Source: Hordeum vulgare subsp. vulgare (lineage: Eukaryota > Streptophyta > Magnoliopsida > Poales > Poaceae). Taken from it: 64,000 nt of DNA. The notes under the pieces were generated by a model. It saw only the letters and a program-made list of their open reading frames with translations, was not told where the DNA came from and searched no databases. The stretch covers positions 166,824,689 through 166,888,688 of the forward strand of contig NC_058523.1 of NCBI RefSeq assembly GCF_904849725.1, written 5' to 3'. This document shows, one piece after another, positions 34,670 to 43,645 of the stretch (positions within the stretch are counted from its first letter, which is position 1; every line of letters begins with the position of its first letter). A program made the translations under genes and the position numbers.

Positions 34670-36222
34670 ATGTCTACTAACATAATCATTGAAACTCTGT
34701 TGTTTCGCAACAAAGTTGTCAAATTCATCAAAGCATAGGCTAGCAGGTTTGTCAAAAGGAATATCACTCTCATCGAACCTAGCAGAGAATTCACTTCCAC
34801 TACCTGTATCGGGTTATCGAGACCATGGATCTCTTCGATAGGTGGTAGATTTTTGACATCTTCACATCTAATGTCTTTCTCTTGCATAGATTTCTTGGCT
34901 TCTTGCATATCTTCGAGACTGAGGAATAGAATACCTATTTTCTTAGGAGTTAGCTTAGGAGGTGGTTCGGGAATAGTCCAAGCATTATCGTTGATCAAGA
35001 GGTTACTCAGTAGGGTCTCAACTTGTTCTACAGTTTGTTCCCTAAAAACACAACCGGCACAACTATCTAGGCGGTCTCTAGAGGCATCGGTAAGTCCGTT
35101 ATAGAGGATATCAAGTATCTCGTTCTTCTTAAGAGGGTGATCAGGCAAAGCATTCTGTAGCTGGACGAGCCTCCCCCAGGCTTGTGGAAGACTCTCTTCT
35201 TGGAGTTGAGAAAAGTTGTATATTTCCTGCAAGGTAGCTTGCTTCTTATGGGTAGGGAAATATTTCTCACAGAAGTAATAGACCATCTCCTGGGGACTAC
35301 GCACACATCCAGGAGCAAGAGAGGTGAACCAGACTTTAGCGTCATCCTTTAGAGAGAAAGGAAACAGCTTAAGGATATAGTAGTGGCGGATCTTCTCCTC
35401 ATTAGTGAAAAGGTTGGCTATTTCGGATAGTTTGGCAGGATGGGCTATGACCGTCTCAGACGCATAACCAAATGGATCAGATTCGACTAGAGATATTATC
35501 TCAGGGTCGATAGAGAATTCATAATCCTTATCGGTGACAAAGATATGCGAAGTGGCAAACTTCGGGTCGTTTTTCATCCTAGCTTCCCGAGATTTTTCCT
35601 TCCACTTGAGAAGTAATTTCTCAGCGTCATAGGCATCCTTACACGCAAGAAAGTCCTTAGTTATCTCTCCCTCCATAATGTAACCCTCAGGTATATCAGG
35701 CAATTCATATCTAGGAGAGCTAGATCTAGCTGGAGCAAAAGCAGGTTCTATCTCAATAGCATCGGCAGTTTCAGAAGCATCACGAGCATTGGCAGTAACT
35801 CTAGCAATATGAGCATCAAGGAACACTCCTAGTGGAACATCAGGCAAAGGAGTATCTCTAGCAGTATCAAGCATAGCATCATCAGGCAAAATAGCATCTC
35901 TAGCATCATCAGGCAAAGCAGTATCAAGCATAGCATCTCTAGCAGTATCAGACATAGTATCAAGCATAGCATCTCTAACAGTATCCGACATAGTATCAAG
36001 CATAGTATCATCAGGCATACTATCAAGCATAGTATCATCAAGCATAGTATCAAGCATAGCATCTCTAGGAGTAGTATCACAAGCATCATCAAGCACAGGC
36101 GACATATCAAGATTTCTAGCAGGAGGTGATGTCGCAAACTTACTCATAACTGAAGGTGAATCAAGTGCAGAGCTAGATGGCAATTCCTTACCTCCCCTCG
36201 TAGTTGAGGGCAAGACTTTCAT
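34645..36222 (-). CDS. A2: gag, with an expanded Asp/Met/Leu repeat
   Basis: 525 codons, open throughout. Residues about 45-135 are a run of degenerate MLDT/DAMLDT/PDDA units. The conserved gag (Retrotrans_gag type) core lies around residues 250-400, with FPFSLKDDAKVWFTSLAPG, YYFCEKYFPTHKKQATLQEI, SFSQLQEES-like FSQLQEESLPQAWGRL and LYNGLTDASRDRLDSCAGC. The C-terminal part shifts frame before the protease. Gag forms the particle shell. Start chosen at the first ATG after the PBS (about 75 bases downstream). It keeps an open frame and could be expressed. Confidence 0.8.
   Translation of the reverse strand: MKVLPSTTRGGKELPSSSALDSPSVMSKFATSPPARNLDMSPVLDDACDTTPRDAMLDTMLDDTMLDSMPDDTMLDTMSDTVRDAMLDTMSDTARDAMLDTALPDDARDAILPDDAMLDTARDTPLPDVPLGVFLDAHIARVTANARDASETADAIEIEPAFAPARSSSPRYELPDIPEGYIMEGEITKDFLACKDAYDAEKLLLKWKEKSREARMKNDPKFATSHIFVTDKDYEFSIDPEIISLVESDPFGYASETVIAHPAKLSEIANLFTNEEKIRHYYILKLFPFSLKDDAKVWFTSLAPGCVRSPQEMVYYFCEKYFPTHKKQATLQEIYNFSQLQEESLPQAWGRLVQLQNALPDHPLKKNEILDILYNGLTDASRDRLDSCAGCVFREQTVEQVETLLSNLLINDNAWTIPEPPPKLTPKKIGILFLSLEDMQEAKKSMQEKDIRCEDVKNLPPIEEIHGLDNPIQVVEVNSLLGSMRVIFLLTNLLAYALMNLTTLLRNNRVSMIMLVDIWNKVLVC
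35850..36090 (-). repeat. In-frame tandem repeat in A2 gag
   Basis: Imperfect 12-24 base units reading MLDT, DTM, DAM, PDD on the minus strand. Unit count varies and the frame is kept. Confidence 0.8.
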
Positions 36223-36296
36223 CTTCGGATCCTTCAGATTCTTCGTAGTGATCAGCAGATATAAATCCCAAGTAACTCAGAGAATATAGCAATACC

Positions 36297-36314
36297 TCCC
36301 CGGTAACGGCGCCA
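36297..36314 (-). promoter_or_regulatory. A2 primer binding site
   Basis: TGGCGCCGTTACCGGGGA on the minus strand, 9 bases after the 5' LTR. It matches the tRNA-Asp-type PBS common in Athila elements, with one change from the A1 site (TGGCGCCGTTGCCGGGGA). Confidence 0.8.
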
Positions 36315-36323
36315 GAAAAATGT

Positions 36324-38039
36324 TGATTGCAATCTCTGGCGATGGCTAGACGAATGCGGATGACAACAAACCATCCCCTGCAACGGCACCAGAAGAATGC
36401 TGCTAGCACTCCCCGGCAATGAAACTAGAAGAATGTTGTTGATGGCCCACCAGCGCGTGGGTTCGCACCAGTTTTCGAGGGTAGAGTATTCAACCCAAAT
36501 TTGTTGGTTCGCACGACGGGAGGTGAGAGAATACTCTCGAGTATTAGCAGCTGAATTTGTCAGATTCAACCACACCTGAAAGATTAGTATCTGCAAGCAA
36601 AGTAGTATGATAACAACGATGCCAGACACGATCTGTTGACGGCAGACTATTCCTAACGATTGTATCAATGGCGCCAAGTTGCCTCGTTGACGGAAGTTGT
36701 CAGTTCCCGTCAACGATCAGTGAATCAAGATTGTAGCAGGTAGCAGTAGTGTAACGAGCAATAGTAGCGGCAAGGAACAACAGTAGTGACAGCAGTAGCA
36801 AGTAGCAACAGTAGTAGTAGCAGCAGCAGCAGAGCAAAACAAGTAACAACAGTAGCAACAGTAGTAGCAGCAGTAGTAGTAGCAGCAGAAGTAGAGCAAG
36901 ACAAGTAACAGCAGTAGGACAAACTCGTAGGCAATGGGTCAGTGATTTGTTTGGATGATATTCATCAAGCAGCAGTTATAACACGGAGAGATATGTGGCT
37001 AGCTCCCATTCGTCAATGTGATGTAGGCATGCATTCCGTGTGTCGTCATACGTGCTTAGGGAAAAGAACTTGCATGACATCTATTGTCCATCCCTCCTGT
37101 GGCAGAGGGGTCCAAAAGGAAACTACGGGATATTAAGGTTCTCCTTTTAATAAAGAACCCTACCAACGCATTAGCACTTGGTGAACACATGAACTCCTCA
37201 AACTATGGTCATCACCGGGAGTGGTTCCGGTTATTGTCACTCTGGGGTTGCCGGGTCATAACACATAGTAGGTAACTACAACTTGCAAGATCGGATCTAA
37301 ACACACATATATTGGTGACAACATAATAATTTGAGATCGGAAATTATGGCACTCGGGCCTAGTGACAAGCTTTAAGCATAGCAAAGTAGTAGCAACATCA
37401 ATCTCAGAACATAGTCGATACTAGGGATCAATCCCCATCAAAACTAACTCGATTACATGATAGATCTCATCCTACTCATCACCGCCCAGCGAGCCTACGA
37501 ATAGATTACTTACGAACGACGAAGAGCTTCATGGAATTGGAGAGGGAAGAAGGTTGACGATGATGATGGCGATGATTTCCCCTCTCCAGAGCCCAAGACG
37601 GACTCCAGATCTGCCCTCCAAATGAAGAACAGGTGGTGGCGGCGCCTCCGTATCGAAAACACGACGAAAATTTCCCTTTTTATTTTTACTGGGACGAAAG
37701 GGATCTTATAGAGCTGATATTGGGGGCGCCAGAGCCGTGTGGGCCCCACAAGCCTGCCCACCGCCACCAAGGGGGTGGTGGCGGAGCCACGGCTTGTGGC
37801 CCACTGGCCCACCCCCCTGAGGTGGAACTTGGCGCAGATATTTTTCTTATTTTCCAAAACTGCTCCCCGTAAATTTTCAGAACATTTGGAGAACTTTGAT
37901 TTCTGCACAAAAGTAACACCGAGGCAATTCTGCTGAAAACAGCGTCAGTCCAGGTTAGTTCCATTCAAATCATGCAAATTAGAGTCCAAAACAAGGGCAA
38001 AAGAGTTTGGAAAAGTAGATACGATGGAGACGTATCAAC
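36324..38039 (-). mobile_element. A2 5' LTR
   Basis: Sister of 27,885-29,605, with the same hairpin (37,739-37,805), TATA-like box (37,703-37,711, minus) and microsatellite (36,740-36,920). Confidence 0.85.
37739..37805 (-). repeat. GC-rich hairpin in the A2 5' LTR
   Basis: Arms GTGGGCCCCACAAGCC and GGCTTGTGGCCCAC with inner CCACCGCCACC/GGTGGTGGCGG. Upstream of a TATA-like box on the minus strand. Confidence 0.7.
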
Positions 38040-38044
38040 ACGCG

Positions 38045-38830
38045 TCAGAGCTCGCCCTCGAGTTGTGCTCGAGCACCACCCTCACCTCACCGATCAGGCC
38101 GGGGATCTCCCTGGTGGGAGCCCCCAGGCCCGGCCCAAGGGGGGCGCCGAGTGCGCCTTCCTATGCGATGGGAGGCATGGCCCCATCCCCCGGCACGGAG
38201 CCCGATTCCCGTGGGCGATCCATAGGGAGGAGTTCCTTCTTCTTCTTACGTGGGTCCTCACGAGGCAGTTCGTCGTCCGAGCAATCTGCTGCCGCTCCCC
38301 GGCATCATGAGGACGTTGTAACCATGGTGGATCACTGCCATGAACTTGGTGAGAGACGGGTACCCAAGGATCACATTGTATGGCTGGTGGATGTGCACGA
38401 CGTCCAACATGATGATCTCAGTGTGGTAGTTCTTGCGCTCGCCGAAGGTGACTCGCAGATGCACCTGCCCGATGGGCACAGTGGACCTCTCTGTGACTCC
38501 CGAGAAAGGCTTGGTTGGCAGGAGTTGTGCGTACGGCAGCTGGAGTTTCTCGAAGGTCTTGACTGAGAGGATTTTGAGCCCTGCTCCACTGTCTGTAAGG
38601 GTTTTGGCGACGGGGACGTTGCTGATGGTCGGGGTGCACATCATGGGGAGCTTGCTCGCCATGAACGAGCACCTGAGCTGATCACTTGGGTCGAAGGCGA
38701 TGGTGGTTTGGGACCAGTTGAAGGGGTGCATCGCTTCAGGCTTTGAGAGAGCGGCATTCACCTCTCGTGCAAACTGCTTGAAGGTGCGGTTGGAGGCTGG
38801 GGTCTGGGCGCCGCCCAAGATGGAGGCCAC
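38045..38830 (-). pseudogene. T: aspartic protease region
   Basis: Frame 38,258-38,830 reads FAREVNAALSKPEAMHPFNW and SQTTIAFDPSDQ. The region with TLTDSGAGLKILSVKTFEKL (about 38,600) carries the D-S-G active-site motif, and VIHQPYNVILGYPSLTKFMA-like sequence follows. Known Tat polyproteins carry a retropepsin here. The frame decays below 38,258, and the remainder up to the A2 insertion at 38,044 is broken. Confidence 0.75.
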
Positions 38831-40410
38831 CGCCCTGACCTCCTGGAAGCCCCCAGCCCCATCGTCCTACCTGTCTTCATCCCTCCTCCTGGGTGGTGGG
38901 GGCAGAGGAGGTAGTCCATCCTCACGACGGCGGAACTCACGAGGCTGACCGCATTGTTGCCCCTCCTGAGCCTGGTCGCGCCAATGGTCCTTCTAAGGCT
39001 GCTCGCGCCACCCCTGACGTGGCTCTTGGTCGTCCCAGCGGCCTCCACCGCATGTGGGGCTTCTGTCTCCCGCCCTGGGCGCCTGCTGAAATTCTCGGCA
39101 TGGGCCAGCCGGAGTTCTTGGCACTCAGAGGTATCATTGCCGCTGGTGCCATGGAAGTTGTACATCGCCCCCCTCTTGGCAGGCGCTCTCGCCCTCGGTC
39201 GTATTTCACCTCAGGCTCGGCTGCGAGCACCGTTGGGGCCTTGCGCTTCACCTCCTTGGCGTTGGCCTTCTTCTCTTCTGGTTTCGCGGCCTGAGGCTCG
39301 AGGAGAGACACACGACCTTCCTCAGCCCTGGCGCACTTGTTTGCTAGGTTGAACATCTCCAGTGCGGTGCTCATTACGTCACTCATGGCGAGCTCCTCCT
39401 TCTTTTGAGGTTGGTGACTCCGTCAGAGAAGGCCGAGATGACGGCCTTGTCCGACGCCTTGGGGATCTTGAGGCGCATAACTGTGAAGCGTCGTATGAAC
39501 TTGTGCAGGGTCTCCTCCTCCTGCTGCATGATATGCCGAAGGTCGTTCATGGTGGAGGAACGGACGCGAGTGCCCTGGAAGTTGGGGACGAAGCGCTCAC
39601 CCACGCTGTCCCACGAGGTGATGGACACCTTCGGGAGGTTGAGCCAAGAGAGTGGGCCACCCTTGAGCGCCATGGGGAACCAGCATGGCATGACCTTGTC
39701 GCCTCCTCGTGCCACCCTGATGCTCAGCGTGTAAAGTTGCAGGAACTCTGCCGGGACTAGGTTGTCATTGTAGCGCGGGGGCAGGTCGGGCTTGAACTTG
39801 TAGGGCCACATGGTTGGGTAGAGTCCAAGGGCGATGGTGAGGCATCGCACCGGTCCAACGGGCATAGCGCGTGCGGGGGCGACCGGGCGCTGTTGCTCCA
39901 ACGAGTCTGCTTCACTCAGGGGGCTTGCGTTTCGGGACTTGCTGCACCGGGAGCGCATGCGCGTCGGTGCATGGTCGAGGAACCACGTGACAGATTGCTT
40001 CGTCGCCTGGCCTCGCGGGATTGGTCGCTGGGATTCGCCTCATGTGTGGGCTCGGGACGCACGTCTCGCCGCGATGGTGGGGGCGGTGTATCTTGTTCCT
40101 CATCATTTGCTTGGGACAGTTGGGGCCAAAACAAACAGGAGAGTGCGGCGGAGTCGCCGGCGGTGTCAACAAGCTCCTCGATGTGCTGCAGCCAGTCGTG
40201 GTGGCGGTCAGGGGCGGGCCGGTAGCGGAGCAGCTCGGTGGCCATGGCTAGTGCGCGCCGAACGTGTGGCATCTTCGGACGGGCGTGCGAGGCCGCCCCG
40301 GAGGCCCGAAGGAGCGACGGAGTGGTGGAGCGGCCATCACGGTGCTCGGTAGCCGGCTGGGAGGAGCCTTGTTGTTCTTGAGTGTTGGGGCCCGTGGCGG
40401 CGTTCACCAT
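38831..40410 (-). pseudogene. T: gag, several frameshifts
   Basis: GC-rich gag in successive frames: 40,410-39,916 (includes HDWLQHIEELVDTAGDSAAL), 39,958-39,383 (PTMWPYKFKPDLPPRYNDNL, FVPNFQGTRVRSSTMNDLRH, HKFIRRFTVMRLKIPKASDK) and 39,386-38,937 (SDVMSTALEMFNLANKCARA). A nucleocapsid-like segment near 39,165 (YNFHGTSGNDTSECQELR) replaces the usual zinc-knuckle Cys pattern. At least three frame changes make it non-functional. The + strand also holds long ORFs here, but these are shadows of the GC-rich codon pattern. Confidence 0.75.
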
Positions 40411-40557
40411 GGGCGATGGTGACCGGCGTGCACTGGCGGGGCCTGCGGGCGCCGTCTGAGCAATGCGGGCGGCGCGGCATTTGGCGCGAGCCTGGCGAGC
40501 GTCAGCCGTCAGAGCGACGAAGCTTCGTGAAGGCGGAACTTGGAAAAGACCTTGACA

Positions 40558-40575
40558 CCCCCCTACCTGGCGCGC
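40558..40575 (-). promoter_or_regulatory. T primer binding site
   Basis: GCGCGCCAGGTAGGGGGG on the minus strand, a few bases after the 5' LTR end, as in other Triticeae Gypsy elements. I did not assign the priming tRNA. Confidence 0.5.
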
Positions 40576-40579
40576 TAAA

Positions 40580-41338
40580 TGTCGTATTTCGGGCTCCGCA
40601 AAACCCTAAAGATTCGAACTCAGGGGCGTGAACGACGATCTCTCACTCGTTCCCCTCACCTTGCTTGCTACTCACTTGGGATGGCAGGAAACTCACTCGA
40701 TGGTGAGGGGGACACAAAACACAGTAGTTTACCTAGGTTCGGGACGCTGTGAAGCATAAAATCCTAGTCCTGCTTTGGTGGATTTCCTCTCGCGGAGGTA
40801 AGTGGATGAACTAGTACAGTGCTTAGGCGCCTCCGGAGGCTGGGTGACCTTGTGTGGTGCTACTGGGTGAATGAATCGTCCTTTCCTACGAAGCAACATA
40901 TCCTCTATATATAGTGGTGGCCCGGGCCCTCTTCGTTATCGTTTTTGGCGGGAAGGGATCCCACAATGGCCAATTTTGAAGGAGAACAAGGGAACATGCT
41001 GCCCCTGCCCAATGGTGGTCTTCGCGTGCAAAGTGGATGCCCGCGCTGCAGGGCCGGGCCCTGGGATGATGTCTGCCCTGCTGGCGGGCGGCGACGGCCT
41101 TGTTGCACCTGAAGGGAAACCTTTGGAAGATGCCTTTGGAACCCCAGTACGTCCTTGCCCCTTTGCATTAAAGGGGAAACTGCAACGCCCTACTGCTTGT
41201 TGCTCGTCTGTCCTTCCCTTTTGTCACCCTTGACTCCTGAGGCTGGGCCTTGCCTCGGAATATCCGCCGCTTGGGAGGGGTCCTGAGGAGGCCTCCTTGT
41301 GGGTATGGATGTCGTTCCACCTCGTGAGTCTTGGCCCC
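40580..41338 (-). mobile_element. T 5' LTR, larger part (rest at 60,682-60,795)
   Basis: Ends GAAATACGACA on the minus strand next to the PBS. It is interrupted at 41,338 by A1; the missing U3 end is at 60,682-60,795. Total 873 bases. Confidence 0.85.
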
Positions 41339-42572
41339 TGATACGTCCATTTTGCATCATGCTTTTATGTTGTTATTTACTGCTTTATGGGCTGTTATTA
41401 CACTTTAGGTACAATACTTATGCCTTTTCTCTCTTATTTTATAATGTTTACATGAAGAGGGAGAATGCTGGCAGCTGGAATTCTGGTGTGAAAGGGGAAC
41501 AAGTTTGAGATACCTATTCTGCGCAACTCCAAAAACCGTGAAAATCAACGAGGAATTATTTTGGATTTTATTAAAAATACTAGGATGAAGAAGTACTTGA
41601 GGGGAGCCACCAGGAGGCCACAAGCCTGCCAGGCCCGGCATACCCCCCTGGCCGGGCCTGGGTGGATTTTGGGCCCCCTGTTGCCCCTCCGGTGCTCATC
41701 TTTTTCTATATGGAGGGTTCCGTTCCAGAAAAAATCATAAGGAGGCTTTCGGGAGGAGCCACCGCCACCACGAGGTGGAACTTGAGCAGAACCAATCTAG
41801 AGCTCCGACAGGGCCATCCTGTCGGGGAAATTTCCCTCTCGGAGGGGGAAATCATCGCCATCGTCATCACCAACACTCCTATCATCAGAGGGGACTCATC
41901 TCCATCAACATCTTCATCAGCACCATCTCATCTCCAAACCCTAGTTCATCTCTTGTAAACAATCTCCGTCTCGCGACTCCGATTGGTACTTGTAAGGTTG
42001 CTAGTAGTGTTAATTACTCTTTGTAGTTGACGCTAGTTGGATTGCTCGGTGGAATATTATATGTTCAGATCTTTGATGCTATTCAATACCTCTCTGGTCA
42101 TGAACATAATTATTCTTTGTGAGTAGTCACTTTTGTTCCTGAGGACATGGGATAAATCTTGCTATAAGTAGTCATGTGAATTTGGTATTCGTTCGATATT
42201 TTGATGCGTTGCATGTTGTTTTTCCTCTAGTGGTGTTATGTGAACGTCGACTACATAACACTTCACCATTAAACTAGCTTGACAGAAATCCCCATGTGTC
42301 CTCGGGAGCGCTTCACCTCCTATAAGAGTTTTTCCAGGCTTGTCCTTTGCTACAAAAGGTATTGGGCCATCTTTCTGCACATTTGTTACTATTGTGACTT
42401 GCTACTCGCTACGAATCATCTTATCAGACAACTATCTGCTACCGATAATTTCAGTGCGTGCAGAGAATACCTTGTTGAAAACCACTTGTCAGTTCCTTCT
42501 GCTCCTCGTTGGGTTCGACACTCTTACTTATCGAAAGGACTATGATAGATCCCTTACACTTGTGGGTCATCA
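41339..42572 (+). mobile_element. A1 5' LTR with a 290-base deletion
   Basis: TGATACGTCCATTTTGCATC to GGGTCATCA, 1,234 bases. The 3' LTR is 1,523 bases; the difference is one 290-base block (60,085-60,374) missing between CACCATT and AAACTAGC at 42,270/42,271. GC-rich hairpin at 41,629-41,661, with TATA-like CTATATGG near 41,705. Confidence 0.85.
41629..41661 (+). repeat. GC-rich hairpin in the A1 5' LTR
   Basis: Perfect 11-base arms CCAGGCCCGGC and GCCGGGCCTGG around a C-rich loop. The preceding CACAAGCCTG word is shared with the A2 and A3 hairpins. Confidence 0.75.
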
Positions 42573-42583
42573 AGACTCTTTTC

Positions 42584-42601
42584 TGGCGCCGTTGCCGGGG
42601 A
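42584..42601 (+). promoter_or_regulatory. A1 primer binding site
   Basis: TGGCGCCGTTGCCGGGGA, 11 bases after the 5' LTR; a tRNA-Asp-type PBS, as in Athila elements. Confidence 0.85.
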
Positions 42602-42678
42602 GTGAATCGCCTTTGGTAAGTGGAATTTGGTAAGGAAACATTTATATAGTGTGCTGAAATTTATTGTCAGTTGTCACT

Positions 42679-43640
42679 ATGGGAACTAATCCTTTGAGGA
42701 GCTTGTTCAGGGTATATTCACCCCGAACAGAAGCACAAGGAGTTGCTCCTCAACCTGCTTCACCTACTGAAATTTTTTGTTATGAAATTCCTTCGGGTAT
42801 GCTAGAGAAACTGTTGGCTAATCCTTTTTCAGGAGATGGAACATCACATCCAGACTTGCATCTAATCTATGTAGATGAAGTTTGTGGTTTATTTAAGCTT
42901 GCAGGTTTGCCCGAGGATGAGGTCAAGAAGAGGGTCTTTCCCTTATCTTTGAGGGATAAAGCATTAACATGGTATAGGCTATTGATGATACTAGATCATG
43001 GAACTACAACCGATTGAAATTGGAATTTCATCAAAAGTTTTATCCTATGCATCTAGTACATCGTGATCGGAATTCTATTTATAATTTTTGACCTCGTAAT
43101 AGGGAAAGCATCGCTCAAGCTTGGGGAAGCTTAAGTTAATGTTATATCCATCCCCCATCCATGAGTTCTAGAGAGAAATTATTATTCAGAACTTCTATGC
43201 TCGGCTTTCTCATGATAATCGCACCATGCTTGACACTTCTTGTAACGGTTCTTTTATGAAGAGAGATATTGACTTCAAATGGAATTTATTGGAAAGAATT
43301 AAACGCAACTCTGAAGATTGGGGGTTTGATGAAGGAAGGAGTCAGGTATGAATCTTAAGTTCGATTGCGTTAAATCCTTCGTTGAAACAAATACTTTTTG
43401 TGATTTTAGCGCTAAACATGGACTTGACTTTGAGATAGTAGCTTCATTATGTGAATCATTTGCTGCTCATATTAATCTCCCTAAAGAGAAGTGTTTAAAT
43501 ATCATCCTCCATAGAAGTCAATGTAGTTAAACCCAATCTAGTTGAAGAGAAATCCATTGCTTATAATGATCCTATTGTTCCTAGTGCTTACATTGAGAAA
43601 CCACCTTTCCCTGTTAGAATAAAGGATCATTCTAAAGCTT
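42679..43640 (+). pseudogene. A1: gag, degenerate
   Basis: Start at the ATG at 42,679 (MGTNPLRSLFRVYSPRTEAQ), the first in frame after the PBS. The conserved core includes FSGDGTSHPDLHLIYVDEVC, LPEDEVKKRVFPLSLRDKAL and TWYRLL. A stop at 43,015-43,017 ends the open part. Gag-like words continue in other frames (NWNFIKSF, SIAQAWGSL) to about 43,340, and a short open piece (43,348-43,530) follows. The middle of gag has several stops and a likely deletion. Non-functional. Confidence 0.75.
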
Positions 43641-43645
43641 CAACT

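Larger units (their letters stand above)
27885..38039 (-). mobile_element. A2: Athila-type Gypsy element without polymerase
   Basis: Complete minus-strand LTR element in the coding part of T, flanked by ACGCG (27,880-27,884 and 38,040-38,044). LTRs are 1,721 and 1,716 bases, about 95% identical in the stretch I compared. Order on the minus strand: 5' LTR, PBS, gag, protease, LTR-like internal block, Athila ORF1-type gene, 3' non-coding region, 3' LTR. RT, RNase H and integrase are absent without an obvious scar, so it would rely on proteins of related elements. The exact right end (38,037 or 38,039) is ambiguous by two bases. Confidence 0.85.

Noticed and set aside
35829..36137. Very hydrophobic Leu/Met/Ile-rich minus-strand ORF of 102 residues
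   Set aside because: Out-of-frame reading of the tandem repeat in A2 gag.
38893..40352. Several long + strand ORFs in GC-rich DNA
   Set aside because: Shadows of T gag on the minus strand, where recognisable gag words are found.
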